The notes under the pieces: generated by a model
What the model was told of the DNA's origin: nothing
Seen by the model: the letters and a program-made list of their open reading frames with translations, nothing else
Databases searched by the model: none
In this document: piece by piece, positions 6,856 to 17,526 of the stretch
How the letters are laid out: every line of letters starts with the position of its first letter
How positions within the stretch are numbered: position 1 is the stretch's first letter
Assembly: GCA_937892105.1 (NCBI GenBank)
Contig: CALAUZ010000405.1
Location: forward strand, 1 to 19,138
Reading direction: 5' to 3'
Source of the DNA: an uncultured Fretibacterium sp.
Lineage (GTDB): Bacteria > Synergistota > Synergistia > Synergistales > Aminobacteriaceae
Length of the DNA stretch: 19,138 nt
Translations under genes and position numbers: made by a program

Positions 6856-7977
6856 TCATGACCTGCCGAAAAAATCTTTTACTGCCTCATGTATCTTAAC
6901 ACTAGCCGTTCCGTCCCCGAAAGGCTTCGTGTTCTTGCTAAGTATGGCGGCCATGTATTCAGGTTCATTCAGTATCTTCATGGCCTCACCGCGTATGTTC
7001 TCCCTGTCTGTCCCAACAAGAAGGCACGTACCCTCTGTGACGGCCTCCGGACGTTCCGAGACTGTACGCATTATCAGTACCGGCTTGTTCAGTCCCGTAG
7101 CTTCCTCCTGAACACCCCCGCTGTCCGAAAGTATGAACGTGCTTCGGCTCATTGCGTACACAAATTCAGGATAGCTCAAAGGCTCGGTGAATATAACGTT
7201 GTCGGAAAAATCTTTCAGTTCTGCGCGTATAACGTCCCTTACGGTCGGGTTCTTGTGCAGCGGTATAAGGAACATCACGTCAGCCCTCTCACGTATGACA
7301 TCTTTCACAGCACCGCAAATGTTCACGAGTGGTTCTCCCCAAGATTCACGCCTGTGTGCAGTCATGAGGATTAACGGACGTTGCCCAACTACATTCAGGT
7401 ATTCAGGCTCTTCCATTCCCTGCCGTCTGTCCAGAATGTCATAGAGTGCGTCAATAACCGTGTTTCCTGTAATGTATATGCGTTCCTGCGGTATACCTTC
7501 ACGCCTGAGATTTTCGGCAGCTCCTCTTGTCGGCGCAAAGAAAAGACCCGCTATCCTGTCAGTCAGCACCCTGTTGGCCTCCTCTGGAAATGGAAGGGAC
7601 AAATCACCGCTCCTCAGTCCCGCCTCTACATGGCCGGAGGGTATATGCCTGTAGAACCCCGCCAATGCTGCCGCGAATGTCGTTGATGTGTCGCCGTGTA
7701 CGAGTATCATATCTTGAGGGTTAGCGTCAAGATATTCGCCAACGCCCTGAAGAACGCTGGAGGTAATGTGGTCGAGTGTCTGTCGGTCGCGCATTATGTG
7801 AAGGTCATAATCCGCCTTAATCCCAAAATCATCAAGTGCCTGTCTCAACATATCAGTATGCTGGCCCGTCGCAAGAACAGAAACTTTAAGCTCCGTATCC
7901 TTTCTGAGTTCCAGAATTACGGGTGCCATCTTTATAGCTTCCGGCCTTGTTCCTACTATACATGCTATACTTTTCAT
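6856..7977 (-). CDS. wecB: UDP-N-acetylglucosamine 2-epimerase (non-hydrolysing)
   Basis: WecB interconverts UDP-GlcNAc and UDP-ManNAc in the cytosol for surface polysaccharide or teichoic-type linkage units. The 373 residues are full length and contain VGTRPEAIKMAPV at the start, GDTSTTF (Asp96), HVEAGLRSGD (Glu118), PFPEEANR (Glu132) and TAHRRESWG (His208). These are the four positions equivalent to the E. coli catalytic Asp95, Glu117, Glu131 and His213. The C-terminal SDSGGVQEEA nucleotide-binding motif is also intact. The ATG shares one base with the preceding stop (TAATG) and has GAGG 8 bases upstream. Its pairing with a WecA-like transferase suggests an undecaprenyl-linked GlcNAc-ManNAc type glycan, although no UDP-ManNAc dehydrogenase or glycosyltransferase is in the window. 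Confidence 0.97.
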   Translation of the reverse strand: MKSIACIVGTRPEAIKMAPVILELRKDTELKVSVLATGQHTDMLRQALDDFGIKADYDLHIMRDRQTLDHITSSVLQGVGEYLDANPQDMILVHGDTSTTFAAALAGFYRHIPSGHVEAGLRSGDLSLPFPEEANRVLTDRIAGLFFAPTRGAAENLRREGIPQERIYITGNTVIDALYDILDRRQGMEEPEYLNVVGQRPLILMTAHRRESWGEPLVNICGAVKDVIRERADVMFLIPLHKNPTVRDVIRAELKDFSDNVIFTEPLSYPEFVYAMSRSTFILSDSGGVQEEATGLNKPVLIMRTVSERPEAVTEGTCLLVGTDRENIRGEAMKILNEPEYMAAILSKNTKPFGDGTASVKIHEAVKDFFGRS

Positions 7978-8861
7978 TATAATAACCTCAGATAAAGTCT
8001 CAATCCTGACACAAGCATAATCACCTGCAACGATAATATTATGCTGACGGTAAGAACGTTTGAGCCAGTGAGTGATATTAGTATGTGGTGAAGATGTTTT
8101 TTGTCCGGGTAAAACGGTGATTTCCCGCAGAGTATGCGTCTTGTGAACGCCGTCAACGTGTCAACAACAGGTATTCCGCCAAAAAGCACCAGCAGTAATA
8201 CAAGCTCATGAAGCCTTATTCCCTGAAGGTTAGGCATTGAGAGGGATAGGAAGTGCGAGGCAAAAAGGTATCCCAGCAATGTACTTCCGCCATCTCCCAA
8301 GAATGTCTGAGCTGAAGGGAAGTTCCAGCAGAGTACACCGAGTGCCATTGCTCCCATGTATATCCCTGAATATGAGTGTCCAAGCAGAAAGAGTGCGCAT
8401 GATGAGGCAATGAATATTGATATGCAGAGACCGTTCATGCCGTCAATGAGGTTATATGCACTGGTTACGCCGGCAAGCCAGATTATAGCAATTAATGTTA
8501 CGGGAATGCTGAGATTGAGGGGCAATACTGCGAGAGATGAAGCGAAGATGTGAAGTCCAAGCCTGAGAAACGGAGATAGTGAACACATGTCATCAAGGTA
8601 GCCGCATAAGAATATTATTGTTGCTCCGGTTGCTATGTAACGCAGGAGGGGAATGTGCCCTGACATTACAACGGCCATCAGCATGTATCCAAGCCACAAT
8701 CCTATTCCAGCACCGCGAGGCATGTTGCCCTTGTGAATTTTCCGAGCGTCAGGAACGTCTATTATCCCGTAAATACCAGCAAGCCTTATAGAAACAGGGG
8801 CAGTCAGACCGCCCCAGAAAAATCCCATAAGAAGGAATACGAATATTTTTACGTCAAGCAT
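7977..8861 (-). CDS. wecA: WecA/TagO-like undecaprenyl-phosphate GlcNAc-1-phosphate transferase
   Basis: This is a polytopic membrane enzyme of the MraY/WecA superfamily that moves a sugar-1-phosphate from a UDP-sugar to undecaprenyl phosphate on the cytoplasmic face. Characteristic blocks are DVPDARKIHKGNMPRGAG (about 35-52), the magnesium-binding Asp pair in GYLDDMCS (Asp90, Asp91), NLIDGMNGL (137-145), FLGDGGSTLLG, and the C-terminal PDKKHLHH histidine motif of the WecA/TagO branch. The branch, and the wecB gene next to it, favour GlcNAc-1-P as substrate rather than the MurNAc-pentapeptide used by MraY. At 294 residues it is somewhat shorter than E. coli WecA. No strong ribosome site precedes ATG 8861, so it may be translated by coupling to the gene 11 bases upstream. 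Confidence 0.9.
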   Translation of the reverse strand: MLDVKIFVFLLMGFFWGGLTAPVSIRLAGIYGIIDVPDARKIHKGNMPRGAGIGLWLGYMLMAVVMSGHIPLLRYIATGATIIFLCGYLDDMCSLSPFLRLGLHIFASSLAVLPLNLSIPVTLIAIIWLAGVTSAYNLIDGMNGLCISIFIASSCALFLLGHSYSGIYMGAMALGVLCWNFPSAQTFLGDGGSTLLGYLFASHFLSLSMPNLQGIRLHELVLLLVLFGGIPVVDTLTAFTRRILCGKSPFYPDKKHLHHILISLTGSNVLTVSIILSLQVIMLVSGLRLYLRLL

Positions 8862-8872
8862 TATTGTGAGTT

Positions 8873-10035
<1,163 letters not shown>

Positions 10036-10106
10036 TAAGTTAGTGAGAATGATTACGGCCTCTCTGTCTTACCTACACCATAAAAATTATAGTATTGCTT
10101 ACCCAA

Positions 10107-10457
10107 TCAGAACTCCCACTCAAGATACTTCGCTTTCTTTGCCTCCTCACCGCTGCCCTCACTAAAGAACGCCTTATACTTCCTTGACGAATGACGCTTA
10201 ATCTTCGCCGTAAGAAGCTCTGCCCTTGCAATAACTTTATAGTTCTTGTCGAGAAACAGCATTGACCCGCCAAAACTGACATTATATTTCGTCCTGTTCC
10301 TTATCGTAACGTTAAGGCTGTTGAAGCTGTATGACACACTGCCGAACGATAACCCAGACTTCCCCCGTATTGCCCCATCTCGTATTACAGCCTCAGATAT
10401 TCCGGCAAACATGGCAACAGCAAGAATTACAGCCGCGAATTTGCATACCCTCTTCAA
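10107..10457 (-). CDS. Small secreted protein of unknown function
   Basis: I do not recognise a family. The 116-residue product starts with a classical signal peptide (basic MKRVCK, a hydrophobic core, and a likely cut after ISEA), so it is probably periplasmic. The mature part of about 93 residues is rich in beta-type segments (LNVTIRNRTKYNVSFGGSML, then YKVIARAELL) and ends in a charged stretch. That pattern resembles small immunoglobulin-like or FxLYD-type domains that modify how secreted proteins fold or bind, but this is only an impression. The start is TTG at 10457, supported by GGGAG 10 bases upstream; no ATG or GTG lies nearby in frame. It has its own promoter and is separated from rpiB-upp by 139 bases, with no convincing terminator between them. 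Confidence 0.75.
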   Translation of the reverse strand: MKRVCKFAAVILAVAMFAGISEAVIRDGAIRGKSGLSFGSVSYSFNSLNVTIRNRTKYNVSFGGSMLFLDKNYKVIARAELLTAKIKRHSSRKYKAFFSEGSGEEAKKAKYLEWEF

Positions 10458-10492
10458 TTTTTATGCACTCCCTGTGAAAATATATATTGTGA

Positions 10493-10501
10493 ATTATAAC
10501 A
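10493..10501 (-). promoter_or_regulatory. Extended -10 promoter of the small secreted-protein gene
   Basis: TGTTATAAT on the minus strand is a perfect extended -10 element. It would start transcription near 10486, about 28 bases before the TTG start. No good -35 hexamer is seen 17-18 bases upstream, as expected for an extended -10 promoter. The spacer overlaps the ribosome site and start of the divergent gene at 10519, so the two genes share a 61-base intergenic region. Confidence 0.5.
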
Positions 10502-10518
10502 GTAAGGAGGCTTGTTGA

Positions 10519-11097
10519 ATGTCGGATTTTGAACGCCCACCCTTCTTCCCCATGATGGTAAATCTTCATGGTAAGCGCGTTATTGTAGTTGGTGGCGGCA
10601 ATATTGCTTCAAGGCGTGCAGATACATTGTTGCGTTGCGGTGCTGAAGTTGTGGCGGTAAGTCCTGAGTTCTGCGATGAATTTCCCAAAAATACATATAG
10701 GGTTACACGTGAGTTTCTTCCGAAAGACATAGCATGTGATGTATCTCTTGTTGTTGCGGCAACCAATAACCGTGAGACAAACAGGCTCATTCATGATACC
10801 GCGAAGGCTCTCCATATCCCCGTGAATGTCGCTGACAGCCAGGAAGAATGCGACTTCTTTTTCCCATCTCTGATTAACTGCGGGAATGTTTCTGTCTCAG
10901 TATGTACTGCCGGATTATCGCCAGAACTTACCCATTTACTCTCAGATCGTTTGCGCAAGGTATGGGCTTCATGGGTTGAACGCGAGATGAAGGAATGTAT
11001 CACTGCAAAAGGCCTCAACAATGCTTCCTCTATTAGTTTGACCGATAAAATATTCCTATCCGGATCAACAGTGCAAAATAATCACAAAATACGCTGA
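10519..11097 (+). CDS. Precorrin-2 dehydrogenase-like protein (siroheme synthase N-terminal family)
   Basis: Proteins of this family (SirC, Met8p, the N-terminal part of CysG) oxidise precorrin-2 to sirohydrochlorin with NAD in siroheme or cobalamin synthesis. The 192-residue protein opens with MMVNLHGKRVIVVGGGNIAS. The GGGNIASRRA Rossmann loop is at 25-34, and AATNNRETN and NVADSQEECDFFFPSL follow, with Asp106 at the position of the proposed catalytic Asp. A following SVCTAGLSPELTHLLSDRLR segment is the short dimerisation and binding region. The C-terminal methyltransferase domain of CysG is absent. The ribosome site AAGGAGG (10504-10510) is perfect. No other tetrapyrrole gene is in the window, so which end product it serves cannot be read from context. 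Confidence 0.87.
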   Translation: MSDFERPPFFPMMVNLHGKRVIVVGGGNIASRRADTLLRCGAEVVAVSPEFCDEFPKNTYRVTREFLPKDIACDVSLVVAATNNRETNRLIHDTAKALHIPVNVADSQEECDFFFPSLINCGNVSVSVCTAGLSPELTHLLSDRLRKVWASWVEREMKECITAKGLNNASSISLTDKIFLSGSTVQNNHKIR

Positions 11098-11115
11098 ATA
11101 CCTGATTTTACCCTG

Positions 11116-11124
11116 TGTTATAAT
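11116..11124 (+). promoter_or_regulatory. Extended -10 promoter box, upstream copy (P1)
   Basis: TGTTATAAT reads as a perfect extended -10 element just after the stop of the precorrin-2 dehydrogenase-like gene. Only weak -35 candidates exist (for example TGAATA at 11095-11100, 18 bases upstream). The predicted start near 11131 would give a leader of about 160 bases before the LysM/M23 gene. Confidence 0.5.
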
Positions 11125-11187
11125 AGCCGCAATCAAGGAAGGGTGAAGCAGCCGCCTTATGTAGGTATTTTTTACTACCGCGTTTTA

Positions 11188-11196
11188 TGTTATAAT
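11188..11196 (+). promoter_or_regulatory. Extended -10 promoter box, downstream copy (P2)
   Basis: A second TGTTATAAT, identical to the copy 72 bases upstream, predicts a start near 11203 and a leader of about 87 bases for the LysM/M23 gene. No -35 match is seen; the expected position is a run of T. Because transcription would begin here, a TTG at 11212 would be almost leaderless and is a poor start. Confidence 0.55.
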
Positions 11197-11275
11197 ACTT
11201 AGCGGCCAAACTTGATTACAATTTCAGAGGTATCAAAAATTTCATGTCGTAGATTACGTAATTGCGCGGCAAGTC

Positions 11276-11281
11276 GGGAGG
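11276..11281 (+). promoter_or_regulatory. Ribosome binding site that sets the LysM/M23 start
   Basis: GGGAGG stands 8 bases before the in-frame TTG at 11290. It is the only convincing ribosome site in the leader and argues for 11290 over the upstream TTG at 11212. Confidence 0.75.
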
Positions 11282-11289
11282 AATTATTT

Positions 11290-14485
<3,196 letters not shown>

Positions 14486-14492
14486 AGCACAT

Positions 14493-15659
14493 ATGAGGAA
14501 GGCTGTTACAGCTGTGTTAATGCTGTCGCTGGTGCTGTCATCGTCCGTATGTATGGCATCTGAGGCAGTCCCCGACCCGGATCTGAACGGAGGTTCTTCC
14601 CGTCAGATGATGGAGCAGATAGAGAAGATAATATACGGCTATGTTTCACAGGGAGGTCTAATCGAGAGATTAGGCAAGGTTGAGGAAGATTTGTTTGGAA
14701 GGAGTTTGCCAGGAACAATCGCTGAAAGACATGCGGCAATCCTGAATTTCATTGACACCGGTACAGATGAACAGCCTTCTATGATGTTCAAGCTGGGAGT
14801 TGCCGAATGGGTTGTGGACAAGAAGATTAGAGCATCAGAACCCGCAGCGAAGAGGCTTGAGGACTTGGAGACAAATCTTACGGGTGCATCACGAGCGGGA
14901 AATCCCATAGTTATGCGAGTTGAGAGCCTTCTCGCAACCCTCATAATGGATCCCGTAACAGCACAGCCCGTAACAATTCCGAAAGATACAACTATGAAGT
15001 TCAGGTTTATGGACGAACTCAGCCCCGCAACGTCAAAAGCCGGCGATTTTGTGAGGCTTGAGCTTGCGAATGACCTAATCGTCAACCAGTGTCTTGCTGC
15101 TCCGGCCGGCTCATTGCTCATTACGGAAGTGCGAGAAGTTAAACGTCCCAGAATGTTCGGGATACCTGGTGAAGTCAGGCTGTCATTCAACGAACTTAAA
15201 CCTTTAGGGCCGCAGAGACCTCCAGTGTGGGTTGGGGCAGCGGCTCAGAATGCCATCAAGGAAGCCCGCAAAGCAGGAGACAGAGGAGAAGGCGCAATAG
15301 TCGGTGCAGGTGCAATGAGCATAGCGGGTGCGGCATTGCTTGGGCCTGTGGGACTTGTAAGCGGTGTGTTCATACGCGGAAATTCGCTGAAGATTGCGGC
15401 AGGTTCGGTAACGTTCGTGCAGACTTCGGGGGATTGCACTGTTTCGGCGTACCCCATACCGATAAGCCTACAGACAAGTACGAACAACATAACCAGCACC
15501 ACAACGCAGACACGCACGAATGCTTCAGATACGTCAGGTTACAATCCGGACAGGGACACTATAATCAAAGGGGACGTATTTAACCGCAACACTTATGGTA
15601 TGCCAGCAGATACAACAGGAGGAGACTTTGAACTTCCACCGGAACAGCAGGTACGGTAA
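14493..15659 (+). CDS. Secreted protein of unknown function with a glycine-rich hydrophobic stretch
   Basis: I do not recognise this 388-residue protein. It has a signal peptide (MRKAVTAVLMLSLVLSS, likely cut after CMA). The N-terminal half is helical, with two spaced segments of the form R-L-x-x-[VL]-E-x-[DN]-L (ERLGKVEEDLFG and KRLEDLETNLTG) suggesting a degenerate repeat. Residues about 158-245 look like a compact beta domain (IPKDTTMKFRFMDELS through GEVRLSFNELKPLGP). A glycine-rich hydrophobic stretch follows (GAIVGAGAMSIAGAALLGP, about 267-285), as in glycine zippers that contact membranes. The tail is Thr/Asn-rich and probably disordered. AAGGAGG stands 12 bases before ATG 14493. Position between pyrG and lptC suggests an envelope role, by association only. 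Confidence 0.8.
   Translation: MRKAVTAVLMLSLVLSSSVCMASEAVPDPDLNGGSSRQMMEQIEKIIYGYVSQGGLIERLGKVEEDLFGRSLPGTIAERHAAILNFIDTGTDEQPSMMFKLGVAEWVVDKKIRASEPAAKRLEDLETNLTGASRAGNPIVMRVESLLATLIMDPVTAQPVTIPKDTTMKFRFMDELSPATSKAGDFVRLELANDLIVNQCLAAPAGSLLITEVREVKRPRMFGIPGEVRLSFNELKPLGPQRPPVWVGAAAQNAIKEARKAGDRGEGAIVGAGAMSIAGAALLGPVGLVSGVFIRGNSLKIAAGSVTFVQTSGDCTVSAYPIPISLQTSTNNITSTTTQTRTNASDTSGYNPDRDTIIKGDVFNRNTYGMPADTTGGDFELPPEQQVR
15617..15622 (+). promoter_or_regulatory. Ribosome binding site that sets the 15628 start
   Basis: AGGAGG lies 5 bases before the in-frame TTG at 15628, inside the end of the preceding gene. It supports 15628 over an ATG at 15595 that has no comparable site. Confidence 0.7.
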
Positions 15660-16776
15660 CACCAGAATATTATTACTCGCCATGATATTAGTGGCGGGTA
15701 TTTTTTTTACGCGCTCATATGGTGCGGAGAGCAATCCTTATGACGAGACGATAAGGATACTTGAACGCTGGACATCATCGCATTGGGGACAGGATTGTTT
15801 TGTTTGGGTGGTGCGTTACCCGGAAGAGCTTGCAGTTCCATGGGCAGAGGCAGAGGCTCTTAGGTCAGGAATGAATGAGGCAGAACAGGAACGTTTCAGA
15901 AAAAATTTTGTCTCAGAACTGAAACTTGATACATCGGAGACGTTTCTCGTAAGCGTTTACTCTTTCGGTGCAAGACCTATAAACCTTTCACCAGTACGTG
16001 ATAATGTCTCGCTGCTGTCGTCATCAGGTGAACGCATAAAACCTACGCGTTACGACAACAGTCTGGATAATCCTTCGGGAGGGGTAGTGCAGGGGTTGGT
16101 GTTTTTCCCGAAGCAGAAGAACAAGGATTACGTTATAGGTGTCAAAGGCATTGGACGCAATGAACGGATATTTTCTTTTGCACCGCAGGAAATCCCCGCA
16201 CCTGTTCAGGAAAAGAAGCCTGCCGAAGTCGTCGTTGTGAACCTCCCCAAGCGTCAGCCCCGAAGGAAGCCTGAACCCGTGAAAGAACCTGAGCCTCCGC
16301 CTCCGCCTATGATACCGGTAAGGCCGATAAAGCCGTTGTTTCAGGAGCAGTCCAGCGACATGGCCGGTTTTGTGAAATCCGTGCAGGAACGCGGGAATAA
16401 CAACTCCCCCGTAGATGTATCGTCAAAATCATCGCCTTCAAAGCAGGCAAGGCAGACTAATTCGGATAACGCGTATGTGAGCCGTGAAAGTGTGTTGCGC
16501 AGGTTTCTGAACTTCTGGGCGAATAATGCTCCAGGCGAGATGTATGATATGTTGTCGGAAGTGTCGAAGAAGCAGATTTCCCGTGAGAATTTCTCAAAGG
16601 AAGTAATGAAAGCCAGTGATATGCGTGCAGGGCTGAAGGGTGAGTACAGGATTGACTGGATAGGTGAGGAACGCGCAAAGGTTATCGTTACACACAAAAC
16701 GCTGGTGTTCAAGTCTGTTGCAACGAGGACGCTTGGGGTTACGAGGGAAGGGTCATCGTGGCGGATAGTGTGGTAA
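15628..16776 (+). CDS. Exported protein of unknown function with C-terminal NTF2-like domain
   Basis: The function is unknown. From TTG 15628 the product is 382 residues. It has a basic N-tail, a hydrophobic export segment (ILLLAMILVAGIFF, with possible cleavage near SYGA), and a periplasmic N-domain (about 35-185) with alternating strands such as FVWVVRYPEEL and TFLVSVYSFGARPI. A Pro/Lys-rich spacer follows (about 189-236, with KEPEPPPPPM), then a low-complexity Ser/Asn linker. The last 100 residues begin RESVLRRFLNFWANNAPGEM and end VTREGSSWRIVW, the pattern of an NTF2-like or SnoaL-type cone fold that often ends in a G-x-W-[RK]-I strand. Such domains serve as ligand pockets or dimer modules. 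The frame overlaps the previous gene by 32 bases, so the two are probably made together and may act together. Confidence 0.75.
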   Translation: MNFHRNSRYGNTRILLLAMILVAGIFFTRSYGAESNPYDETIRILERWTSSHWGQDCFVWVVRYPEELAVPWAEAEALRSGMNEAEQERFRKNFVSELKLDTSETFLVSVYSFGARPINLSPVRDNVSLLSSSGERIKPTRYDNSLDNPSGGVVQGLVFFPKQKNKDYVIGVKGIGRNERIFSFAPQEIPAPVQEKKPAEVVVVNLPKRQPRRKPEPVKEPEPPPPPMIPVRPIKPLFQEQSSDMAGFVKSVQERGNNNSPVDVSSKSSPSKQARQTNSDNAYVSRESVLRRFLNFWANNAPGEMYDMLSEVSKKQISRENFSKEVMKASDMRAGLKGEYRIDWIGEERAKVIVTHKTLVFKSVATRTLGVTREGSSWRIVW

Positions 16777-16803
16777 ATCATAGGAGTTCAGAGAGAGCCA
16801 TAG

Positions 16804-16831
16804 ATGCGGACAGTAAAATCAAAATCCGCAT
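16804..16831 (+). repeat. Perfect 7-bp inverted repeat (hairpin) ahead of lptC
   Basis: ATGCGGA (16804-16810) and TCCGCAT (16825-16831) are perfect complements around an A-rich 14-base loop. No T-run follows, so it is not an ordinary intrinsic terminator. It lies in the 94-base gap between the NTF2-like gene and the 29-codon ORF and could be a processing or stability hairpin, or a protein-binding site. Confidence 0.4.
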
Positions 16832-16870
16832 GGTAAACTAACACAATCAGAGTTAAGGAGGAATTTCGCC

Positions 16871-16960
16871 ATGTTCAATCGCAAATGTTTAGTCATTGCT
16901 GCTGTTCTGTCGTTCGCTGTAACGGCTGAGAACGCATTATTCTGGAAGATGAATGACTAA
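16871..16960 (+). CDS. 29-residue hydrophobic peptide preceding lptC
   Basis: A short reading frame, ATG 16871 to TAA 16960, has a perfect ribosome site AAGGAGG (16855-16861) at an ideal 9-base spacing. The product starts MFNRKCLVIAAVLSFAVTA and ends ENALFWKMND. It has a basic tip, a hydrophobic core and a V-T-A end that looks like a signal-peptidase site, so it resembles a bare signal peptide or a tiny single-pass membrane peptide. It ends two bases before the lptC ATG, which lacks its own strong ribosome site, so its translation may feed ribosomes into lptC. It could also be the stub of a decayed secreted-protein gene. The ribosome site is seen directly; the function is unknown. Confidence 0.6.
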   Translation: MFNRKCLVIAAVLSFAVTAENALFWKMND

Positions 16961-16962
16961 CA

Positions 16963-17526
16963 ATGAAACTCAGGATTACCCCAGCAAAAATATTACTCCT
17001 CCTCGTATCTTTCGGTCTCGTTGTCCTCGTCAGGTACGCAATCCGCGACATCAACCTCAACGTTGACCTCCTCCGCGAAAGCCTCATGAACATGCCCGGT
17101 ATCGTTATGGAGAACATCAGGCTCTCCCGCGAAGTCTCCGGCGACATCTGGCGCGTCAGAATACCATACCTTGAACGCGAAGGAGATACCATCAGCATGA
17201 AATCCCTCGATATACTGCGCGAAATTTCTGGCGATAAAGGCGAATGGACATTTTTCGGGAAATCAGGAGTGTATTCCCACGATGAGAAAGCTGCAAGCAT
17301 TTCAGGCCTTGAAGGCACTCTCGATGACACCAAACGCTCATGGAAACTCGAAAGTCCCAAACTTACATGGCAGGAAGAACGTAACACTTTCACATTCCCT
17401 GACGGCCTCACAATATTTGACGGCGAATTTCTATTGCGCACTCCAATCGCAAGCATGGATAACTCCGGCGTGATATTATTAGATCATGGAGGCGTAATTA
17501 AATGGCTAAAACCCTTAAAGCATTAG
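16963..17526 (+). CDS. lptC: LptC-like LPS transport periplasmic protein
   Basis: LptC is a single-pass inner-membrane protein that receives LPS from LptB2FG and hands it to the periplasmic bridge. The 187-residue protein has an N-terminal helix (ILLLLVSFGLVVLVRYAI) followed by a beta-rich periplasmic part with the repeated strand pattern of the family: VMENIRLSREVSGD, WRVRIPYLEREGD, TFFGKSGVYSHDEKAASISG, WKLESPKLTWQEER and LTIFDGEFLLRTP. Sequence identity in this family is low, so the call rests on topology, strand pattern, size and position directly before an lptD-type gene. The start has no strong ribosome site and sits two bases after the 29-codon ORF. It overlaps the next gene by 25 bases. 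Confidence 0.8.
   Translation: MKLRITPAKILLLLVSFGLVVLVRYAIRDINLNVDLLRESLMNMPGIVMENIRLSREVSGDIWRVRIPYLEREGDTISMKSLDILREISGDKGEWTFFGKSGVYSHDEKAASISGLEGTLDDTKRSWKLESPKLTWQEERNTFTFPDGLTIFDGEFLLRTPIASMDNSGVILLDHGGVIKWLKPLKH

Noticed and set aside
6889..7374. Open frame of 161 codons on the plus strand
   Set aside because: Antisense to wecB, whose four catalytic residues are all present.
5567..7977. Idea that rpn and the ankyrin gene form a known toxin-immunity pair
   Set aside because: The ankyrin product carries a signal peptide and is frameshifted, so it is unlikely to neutralise a cytoplasmic nuclease.
10085..10090. TATAAT on the minus strand as a second promoter for rpiB-upp
   Set aside because: No TG extension and the nearest -35-like hexamer is 15 bases away; kept only as a remark.
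11160..11180. Hairpin-like GTAGGTA...TACTAC with a T-run, as a possible terminator
   Set aside because: The T-run lies in the loop rather than after the stem, and the stem has a bulge.
11212..11289. Upstream extension of the LysM/M23 protein from TTG 11212
   Set aside because: No ribosome site, and it begins only about 9 bases after the predicted transcription start of the second promoter; TTG 11290 with GGGAGG is better.
14639..15190. Open frame of 183 codons on the minus strand
   Set aside because: Antisense to the 388-residue secreted protein; Ser/Arg-rich translation with no motif and no ribosome site.
16893..17456. Open frame of 187 codons on the minus strand
   Set aside because: Antisense to lptC and the 29-codon ORF; the Arg/Ser-rich product is typical of a shadow frame.
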